From positions 29,520,663 through 29,584,662 of the forward strand of contig CM076943.1 in the NCBI GenBank assembly GCA_039566865.1: a stretch of 64,000 bases of DNA. The letters run 5' to 3'. Origin of the DNA: Aurelia coerulea (Eukaryota; Cnidaria; Scyphozoa; Semaeostomeae; Ulmaridae). Of the stretch, positions 48,301 to 58,100 are shown piece after piece (the first letter of the stretch is position 1; every line of letters begins with the position of its first letter). The translations under genes were made by a program, and so were the position numbers. The notes under the pieces were generated by a model. The model ran no database searches. It was given only the letters and a program-made list of their open reading frames with translations, and was not told the origin of the DNA.

Positions 48301-51300
48301 ATGATATTGTAGTTGCATCCCTTTGAATAAAATAGACATTAGTTTCCATCACATAGAACCAATTTTTGTGACGCTGTGATAGTTTCAAAATCAGTGGTCA
48401 AGTGTTACAATTGCCCCGGTAACACAGGGCAATTTTAACAGATGGTTGGAGCAATTGTTACATATCTTTAAAATCATCACATATGATTATTGCACGGCTC
48501 TGCTTTTTCCTTACACCAAATGTAGCACCAGGTGGCAGTTTATTTATGGCTTTCAAAAGAACAAATTAAAAATAAGATGTAGTTTTTATTTATTTGTAAA
48601 TTTGGGTGCATCAGTTGAAAAAAATTGAATCGATTGAGAAAAATGCTTTTATTTTTTACAAATTTGAATTCTGAACTCTCTAACACTGCATAGATGCACA
48701 TTGTTCCACCAGATAAGAAATAAATCAAAACCAAAGCATCGGACAGCTTACACCGGGGCAATTGTAACAGCGTGTTACAATTGCCCCTGACCTGGCCAGC
48801 TATCGTTATTTTCCATTTGCACATCTCATAAGCTGTGGAGTTGAAAAGTTTTTACGTAGATGCCATGTCTGTGATGTGAAAATGAAATTTTTTAGTGAAG
48901 AGCAAAATCTTTCAGACACAAATTTACAGTGAAAGCACTTATTTACTTTCGTACTTAAAAACATATTTTCCCCCGAAAATCTTGCAAACTTGGTTGAATA
49001 TCCCTGTATCTCAAGTTGTATGTAGAGGGTTAGAATGAGCATGTTCTGCATGAAAATCAGATTTTTTGCACTTTCCTGCAAGGCGTGAGAGTCAGTGTTA
49101 CAATTGCCCCGTGTTACGATTGTCCCCGGTCTCCCCTTCTGAATGGACTGAATATTCCAAGACAAATGTGCCGTTTTCATGTTAAAGGGATCCTCAACTA
49201 TTCCCTGCCGTTTTCTTCTTCACATTGTCAGTATCGTGTGAGCTCACCATTCTTACATTTTAATCGAATTTTTCATTTCGTATACCACATGATGAAAGGC
49301 TAGTTTTGTCGTTGCGAATTTCTTAATTCTGTGGATCATCCTTGCAATCTTCGCTTAACTTTCATTCAAAGATTTCTTTTCAGGTCCTTTCTAAAGATGC
49401 TGCACATCCTCAAGAATCATCCCTCATTCCTTTTCCATTAAGTCATCCGGATGCCAAATGTCCAGTGGAAATTTATGGTGCAGAACATCTTCTGCGGCTG
49501 TTTGGTAAGTAATCCGTTCATGCACCAACTGTATTTATGTTGAATTGTAAGAAGCAAAATTTATTCCTTAAACGGATATTTCCATACTGGATTTTGCAGG
49601 AAATGAGTGTCAAAGTTTTCTTCGATCATTGTCGTATATGTTTGTGAGAAAGCTGCGGCATACGAGATGCAAACTGTTGCTTTGCTAACTAAGTTGTCTG
49701 TCTCAATTGGCTGATGAGTTGGAATGGAATAAATTGTATCTGGATAGCCGAAAGGCTGAAGTAATCTTATCATTTTTCGTGTTTTTATGATTACTTGAAA
49801 TGTAAATAATTTCGACTTTACGAAAGCATATTGGTTGCGACGTGCCTGAAAAGGGCCTAAAACGTGTGGTCATATCGTAATGAAACTTTATACAGAACAA
49901 CAGAAAAAGTAGGGGAGATCGGGGCTAGAAGTTACAGGGGCAAGCTGTAACAGAGGGTATTTCTCTGCCGCTATTAAAGAGGTGCTCGCCAGCTTTTGAG
50001 CGAATGAATGTCTTGTTAGTACCTTCAATTTAAACAGTGGTTCTTGTTGTTCTTTGGGGCGTCTATTTTTAGCACTGCCATCCCCATCTTTTGGCCTTAA
50101 AGTACGTGTTTGGATTTCAGAAATTCTCGTTTTGCAGCGTTCCGTAGATAGTGTGAATTCCTAATTCCCATGTAGTATTGGAGTAAAATATGTATTGTTT
50201 CTCCCGAAATCGAGCTTGAATGCAATATTCAAATGAATTTTTCCAGAACAGTGCATTGTCACACCTTGTCGGTCTGGGGAAAGTTGTAACGAAACAAAAA
50301 ATTCCACCAAAAAACAATTCTTTCTGAAATCTATTCGGTCAAAAGAAAGTGTTCGATTGAAATAAAGTGAAACTGATACATTCAGCAGGTGATTTTCGAG
50401 ATTTTCAGATCAGCAAAACAGTTAAGACGTCGGCAAATAATGAAACAATTCTGAATGAAATGTATCTTATCTACGTAATTTTGAGTTTAATTGGTGTTAA
50501 AAGTAGGATTATACTAGCAGACAGACTTCATTCACCGTTTATTTTGTTCTGTTTATGGCACGCCATAGCGGAAAATATTGTCAACATATTGAAAACAATC
50601 TTAACATCTACAAAGTTTTTATCATTTTATTGCAAAATGAGTAATGATTTTGATAACTTTGTAAAAAAGTGCTAAGCATTTGGAAAAAGTGTTCAACATT
50701 TGGAAAAAGTGTGCAACATTTGGAAAAAGCGTTTAACATTTCCAAGAAAGGTCTCAACATTTTCGAGAAAGTGCTCAACAGTTGGAATAGCGCTCAACAG
50801 TTGGAAAAAGTTCTCAACATTTGGAGAAAATGTTTAACATTTTGAAAAAGTGCTCAACATTTTGAAAAAGTTTTTAACATTTTGAAAAAGTGCTAAGCAT
50901 TTGGAAAAAGTGTTCAACATTTTGAAAAAGTGCTCAACATTTTGAAAAAGTGTTTAACACCAACAACAACAACAACAACTACAGCAACTACAACTACAAC
51001 AACAACGTCATGACACGTGTTAATAGGCCATGGCCTAATTTAAGATTCAACGCAGAAATTCTAAAGAAACAAGTGACTTCATCGTAATCATTCTCGGCGT
51101 TTTAGCGAATATTTTGGTATTGCGGGATAGGTTCCTTACGCAGCTTGAGCGTCTCGTGGAAGTGGTTAATGACATGGATCCACCTGGTAGAAAAAACGCA
51201 GACGCTGGAGTTGGAGTTGGAGAGGGACAGCCAAGGACATTCATATTGGGGGGCTGAAAGTTCATGCTAGTGGAGTGATGAAAAATGGGGGTCCTTCGGG

Positions 51301-52120
51301 CATGCCCCCGGGAAAATTGTTCACTGCCAATCCTTTAGATCGTTGGAAAACGCCCCATTTTTGGAGAATTGGCCATTTAAAAAATCAGAGGATGAAGTCT
51401 GCAATGGGGATCTTTCCGAGAACATTCTGAAAAATAGATTATATTTGAACTCCATAATATCAAGGATGATAGCTTGATACAGTCTATAACTTCCTCGAAT
51501 ATAAATAAGTTTTAATCTTCATTTCCTCGACATGCGCTTTCACAGCCTTTTTACTTGCAAAAGTGAATGAACTGCAGCAAATTATTGGGGGGGGGGGGGG
51601 GCTGAAGCCCACCCCCCCCCCCCTGCTGCGAACGGGCCTGAGTAAGGCAGCCAGATGAGATGCAAATTTAGCAAGGAATTCGTTTGGTCAAAAGCAAAGG
51701 CAAACAAGTGCCATAGTTGATACCCCAAAATTCTAAACTTTATGCCTATGGTAATAAATCTAGAATTATCAACTGAGTTTTTTTTTTGGTCAAAGGCTGT
51801 GCGAGTTTTAGGGTCAAAGAAATTACCAATAATGTATCAGACACTACTAGTGCATTACATATATGGGGCATTAAACAGTCCCTCTTTGGCCACTGTCACT
51901 CCCACCCCTTACAGAATCAGAAAATTAATACGTATAATGAAAACCTCTTGTTGGCCTTCCTCCTCCTGAAGAGGTATTTTCATCTCTGCCTGTTGCTCCA
52001 CGGCTTTGTCTCCGTACGTTTCCTGCACCACGATTTTGCAAATTGCTGCTACGAGCTCGCTGTCTAAGGCCACCAGTCTGTGCAAAAATGCCGGCCATTT
52101 CCTCTCGTATGTCCTGTTGA

Positions 52121-52176
<56 letters not shown>

Positions 52177-55100
52177 TTCAATATAAAAATTTACAAGGAC
52201 GAGGTACTAAAGGCTATACTAACAAACTACTGGACTACATAACAAAGGAAGATGACCCGGGAAGCAAGAACCCATGACTATCCCAAGGGTCATTACATAA
52301 AACACTAAACTAAATTACTGACAAATACAAACAAACGAAAATGGAAACAAAAAGGAAAAGACAAGTTACAATGAGATACACATAACGATTAAATACGACT
52401 AAATACGGATACATACTAGGATCTGTTTCACATTGGAAGTCAGGCCAGCACAGGCGATTATGCTGAACTGCAGAAACCCCGGCCGAGAGAACACCACCGA
52501 CAACCACTGTCGCCGCTACTGTCCCCCCCCCAGAGTCCCCACCACCCAACAACACCTCACCTGTGCTGTCGCAATATTACGGATTTGAAAGATTTGAGTT
52601 TGCTTGGATGGATTTCACATTCACACTAAAGTCGCCTTACATCCAATGTGAAACAGACTTAACAAAAATTTTAAAGAAAAAAATGACGAAGAGTAGGACT
52701 TAGTATCTATGTAGTGCATACTGAAATTATCTTAACCGAACCGACCAGTTTTGTGAATATAATTTAGGGTCAATTGGAGTATATCTTTATTAATGTCATC
52801 TGAAAGGTCTTTATCGCCATACAATAAGAGTTGTATCAGAGCGTTGTTTGAAAAGCTGTTGATTTGGGCAAATGGTCGTAGTAAATTTGAAACTCCAGCG
52901 AGAAGATGTTGAGGACTGTCCTCGCCCTTGGTGTGCCGACTGCGTTGCTGCCCTTGCCACCGTTGTCGAACTGTTCAGCTGACTGTTTAATGACCCTGTA
53001 TTCCCCAATCTTGCAAGAAAAGGGTGGGTTATTAAATCTCCAACCAGCCCCTGTACGTCTTCTGGTGCCCAGTAGCGCTTTGCCTAAGCTGGCAAAGGAA
53101 ATCTTCTGCGATCGAATCCATACTCCGTTCAGTTCAGATAAAGGAAGAACAACTCAATTTAGATCTTCCTGCCGAATGCCATGCTGTGTGTTGATGTTGT
53201 TGTTGTAATTGTTGTTGTTGGTGTTAAACGCTTTTTCCAAACGTTGCACACTTTTTCCAAATGTTGAACTTTTTTCCAAATGTTTAGCACTTCTTTACAA
53301 AGTTACCATTATTCGTTTTGCACTAAAATGATAGAAACTTTTTAGATCTTAAGATTTTTTTCATTATGTTGACAATATTTTCCGCTATGGCGTGCCATAT
53401 CTGTTACAACTTGCCCCGGTACCTGTTACAACTTGCCCCGAGCTAGGGGCAAGTTGACACTCCCATCTTGATTTTCATTTGCAATTCATCGACATCCTAA
53501 AGCGCTATCTTTGTGAAATAACATTTGTTCAATAGCCAATGGTCAAACATAACACATGGTGTTATAAAGACAGGTCTTCACTTTGCTCTTAGGGAGAAAA
53601 TTTTATTTTGCTGAAAAGTGTTACAATTAACCCCGGTCTACCCTACAGTTTGTCGCGAGTATTGGTACAGTTATTGCCAGTGGATCGAAAAACATTTTCC
53701 TGTAACACTTGAGAGTGATTAAAGCTAAAGGCCCTTTTGCATATTGTTCTGTGTCAGCGAGTGTTTTGGGCCCTTTTTCATCCATCTTTCAAATACTGAA
53801 TTTTCGTCTTCCTTGCTTATAAAACGCGAGGAAAATCACAAAAAAGCGTTAGTCTTTCGCCAATCAAGCATTCATTCAAATCCATCCAGAACCGTACTTA
53901 AGGTACTGCGATCTTTCAAACGCCTGAACTTTTTCTTGGCGCACCCGGTAGATATAAAAACTTTGGGGTTTGTGTTTGTAATTTATTAAGTCAATTTCAT
54001 TGTCTCTTTTTCACCAGTTAAACTGCCATCTCTTTTATCTCGAACTGATCTTGATCGCAAGAAGCTGAGCATGCTGGTTGAGTACTTGGAAATATTTTTA
54101 AAGTAAGTATGCATTTCTCAATAAACCCTAGGTAAGGTACTTTAGCACATTGATCAGTTAGCAATCTATTCGCCCAGTTGTTGGCATGACGTTTTGAATG
54201 GACAGGACGACGCCATTTTGTTTGTTGGTAAATTTGGCGGTAAATGGCAGCAGATTTACATTAGAAGTTTGCAAGAAAATGCCTAAAATCGCTCATATGC
54301 CTCCTCACGGTGCGACGAGAGAACGGACAGGCAGCAATAGACGTTTTAATGATTCTACAAAAGAAGCTGAATCGAAGAACATGTTGATACATTTTGCAGA
54401 ATATTGGAATGTGCACAAAAGACATAGAAGTTCTAAGCGCCCCCCAATCGAACCTTTCGTATAGGAATGTATCAAAATATGGCCCGATCCAGACTTCTTT
54501 TTAGGATAGCTAAAAGGAATATTGTTAACCAGATCAAAGAAAAAATGAAATACTTGCATAAATACGCTGAAGCCAAGTAGCCCTGGCCTGTGTTCCAGAC
54601 CCTCAAAACAGGATAATTTGATAAAGCAGAGCAGAAGATAAGATGATACAAATAGTGAAAAGCTTGCAATAAGAAATATAACTAATATAGATAATAGAGA
54701 CAAGGGAGGGTGATGCCAACCCCTCCCCCAAGGGCCTACAGCAAATTGTTACTAGTGTTATAGAGTCTTGTTTGTATTGATCAGTAGCAGTTTGCTGGTA
54801 TGTTGAAATTCTAACCTGGTTCATAGGCAAGTCATTTATGTATGTAACTTACGAAATACACATTAATGATGAAGTGATGCAAACCTTCAGCCGATGTCCT
54901 GTCACCACAAGGCTACTCAGCCACCCCAGAGAAGAGTCCGAACCGAGCAAATGCAGCAAGAGCATAGCCAAGACAAGCCCTGCCCAGGGTAGATCAAATT
55001 TCAAGGCAATTAAATCGGAATGCTTTTGCGGTGCAGGTGCCCCAGAAGACCAGCGTTCTGTTAGAAACTTGGGTCTGGGACACAGGCTAAACATCCCTAA

Positions 55101-58100
55101 ATGCCATGAGAAACTCGATTTCACCACGATACCCTTTAACTACTCTACAAATCTGAACATGAAAAAACTACAGACTGCCAGACGCCCAGAGGCAATTTAC
55201 TTTTTCTCAAAACTTAACTGGAAATGGCGTTCCTGCACAACGTAACAATCTTACATTTTGAGGTCATTTTTAGTTCAGAATTTTTGATGTCGGCATATGT
55301 TGAAAAGGTTGGTTTCTGTGAAAATAAGCAAAATGAGCGGCAAATTTCATGACCTTAGTAGTCAACTATTTTATACCGAATTCAACTTAAGATAATGCTG
55401 TTTACTTATCAACTGCTACATTTACTTCAACTCTTTTAAACTTTTTTAAGCGAAACATAGTCAGACTATTGAATGCGTCGGTTGCAATGTTGGCACTGCA
55501 ATAATTTTGCTTTTCAATTTGTAATTCACTTAAAGAAGGGTGGGCAGGGTTGGGGACTCAAACACTAAATTATCTGTACAATGATGTTTATGCTAAACTA
55601 TTTTCAACCTTAAATACCCGTTATTCTCTTGGGGGCACTAATCGCACTTGCCAGGCTGGAAATTCCAACTCGATCTTTCCTTGCAGGTCTCGTATATACC
55701 GTAGCTCTATTCAACCTCCCGGGGGGGGGGGGCTTCTTTAGTCTCAGAGACTCCAGAGGGAGCTTAAAAGAGAGAGGGCTTATGAGAGAGGGGGAAGCTT
55801 ATTCACAAAGTCAAATGACAAGGGTATGAATGATAACTTTTAGTTCTATATCTCATATTTTGTAACTGGCATGCATCCTCCAAGATAGTCAAGTCTGTCC
55901 GCCGGCTTATATTTTATGGAATCTACATACAATTTTACGAGTGAAATACACAAATTCGACTTACCGTAAAAGCTCTAGAAAGCCCCCGGGGGTCTAATTT
56001 AATTTCGGACACTTTATAGTCCTTTTTGCACCACATTTTGCGGCTTAAATATGCAGTTTTACGAGCTAAATACATGAATTCGACAAAGTTTTATCTCAAA
56101 CACATCAAAATTAACATGCAAGCTTAACCCTATCCAGACTGGGGGGCTCATTCAGCCCCTCCCCCCCCACATACTTAACTGAGCACTGCTCCAAATTGGT
56201 TCAGCGAACCAGGAAATGGTTTTTTGACTTTTAGTTTCTATCCTTTTGAAGTGTGATTTTGTGTGAAATTTTGAAAAAAAATTCAGGGGGGTGGGGGGTG
56301 GCTGTTTTTTTCAGAGTGGTCGGAGCCAACTTTTAGGTAAGCTGCTTATGGATGTAATTCCAGATCACCTCATAATCATTTGACAGTATCCTTTTTACTT
56401 TCTATACTTATAATCTATAAGGTCTCTTTAATTTTGTCCAGGAACAATAGACCAATTATGTGTCACGTGACCTCATTAATGACGTCATCTTTAAGAAAAT
56501 GGCAAAAATTAGTTAGCAGTCTTTCTGCAAGGATATTTCGACCCCAAATGTTTTACATCGGCAATAAATAGATTAAAGCTGATCAACAGGGTTGTTTTCA
56601 CCTAAGCTATGGAATTTTGTTTGAATTTTGTGCACCATTGGTCGCAAACGGTATAAGATTCCCCGGGGGTATCCTCACATAGTACTACTACTAACGATCA
56701 GTTTTCATGCATATCTTGAGAATCTGTTTTACTGTGAGAATTTTTTGACTTGAAAGTGTTTAGTTTGTCAAGATATTATCAAAATTTCACCAAATTACTA
56801 TCCTCAACCCCCTATTTCCCCCTTCCCTCTTCCTTCCAAATCATTTGCTTACTACTTAGAAAAAATGCTGATGTCAGCATTTTTTGCAATAATCAAAACA
56901 AAAGTTTCAAAAGGAAAAATGAAGTATGCAACGAACACTTATCATTGAAGTAGTTTTCATTGTAATATATGGAGAAATTCTCTATAACGGCTGCATTTGT
57001 CATTTTTCGGAAAAACAAGAATTTTAATCTCTCTGTCCGCCATCTTCGATTTGCGAAAATCAAATTTTTCACTTTATAAGTATATTTTCACCTTCTAACA
57101 ATTCTTTGATTGGCATAATTTGGTTTCATGAATCAATCTTAGAAAATTATAAAGATTTAGAAAAAAGTGGATTTTTTCATTTTTTTCGTGAACACGTGCC
57201 AGTTGGTCTTGAATAATTATGACGTCATATCTATTTTTAGAATTATTTTTGTGAAAAATGATAGATCATAAGCACGGCTACATGCATGGTGAGTTTCGTC
57301 TTCGTAGGTGAAGGAATGGCGATTTTAGAGAGGGAGGGCTGAATGAGCCCCCCCCCCAGTCTTCTAGTAGCTCAAAAAGCCCAGTCTGGATAGGGTTAAA
57401 GCACATATGTCACGTTAGCAGTTGGTTAATACAACAAACAAGTTTGGAGTGGAATTCCATTGTTCCTCATGACTTTTTATTTCTGTTTCATGAATTTTTA
57501 TTGCAATGAAAATTCAGCCTCGATCCCGTGCTTTGTAATAAACAATAGAGAGGATTGTATTGCATGAACCAATCAGCTTCATGACATATGCCCTTTAAAA
57601 ACTCAATAAATGGAGAATCTTTGGTAACCTCCGAAATTGGATATAAGTGAGGGGGGCTTAATAGAGAGGGGGAGCTGTACGGTAGTTTTCATCCTGAACC
57701 ATATCACAATCAACATGAAAACATGTTTAGCTAAATAAATGGAAAATCTTTGGTGACTTCTGGCATTGGATATAAATGAAGGGGCTTTGTAATGAGATGG
57801 GGTTCATTTGAAGTTTTAACTACGAAGGGAGGGACTTATTGGAGAGGGGGCTAAATAGAGCTTTTCGGTAAACATTTACTTATCACCTTGATCTAAGTTG
57901 GTCTTTGGTGCAATAAACTTCTGTTTTAGTTGATCTGTTGAAATCGGTAAACTTTTTTGAGACTGATGTTATATCTAGAAGAACTAACTGCATTTGTACA
58001 CTGAGAGTGGCATGAATTCTGTTTTGTTTTGATTGTAGGTATCTCGCCGAAAATGCCAATTACTTATTCGATTCAGATGCCTACTCGGAGTCAGTCATTT

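Larger units (their letters stand above)
49909..53646. mobile_element. 3.7-kb TIR element containing tandem repeats, a nested LINE and an interrupted ORF
   Basis: The left end GTAGGGGAGATCGGGG and the right end CCCCGGTCTACCCTAC are inverted. Subterminal AAGTTACAGGGGCAAGCTGT opposes ACAACTTGCCCCGAGCTAGG. A longer inverted pair (50555-50700 and 53260-53400, with GGCACGCCATAGCGGAAAAT) is followed by 20-bp tandem repeats and (AAC)n on the left, mirrored by a shorter set and (TTG)n on the right. A 781-bp LINE fragment is nested at 52126-52906. Confidence 0.75.
55698..57872. repeat. Nested TACCGTAAAAGCTCTA-family repeats
   Basis: A first copy begins TACCGTAGCTCTATTCAACC (55699). A second begins TTACCGTAAAAGCTCTAGAA (55962) and its end GAGCTTTTCGGTA is at 57858-57870. 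The second is interrupted at ATTAACATGCAAGC by the TTAA element 56128-57395 and by a small TIR element at about 57397-57597. Remnant GGGGGGCTTAATAGAGAGGG blocks occur at 57650 and 57840. Confidence 0.65.

Noticed and set aside
50117..50317. Minus-strand small frame as a transposase remnant
   Set aside because: Short, unconserved and without a DDE-type motif.
54838..55245. Plus-strand open frame of 135 codons between MSL3 exons 11 and 12
   Set aside because: No recognisable domain. Exons 11 and 12 join in phase directly, and no acceptor/donor pair would include this frame while keeping the conserved C-terminus.
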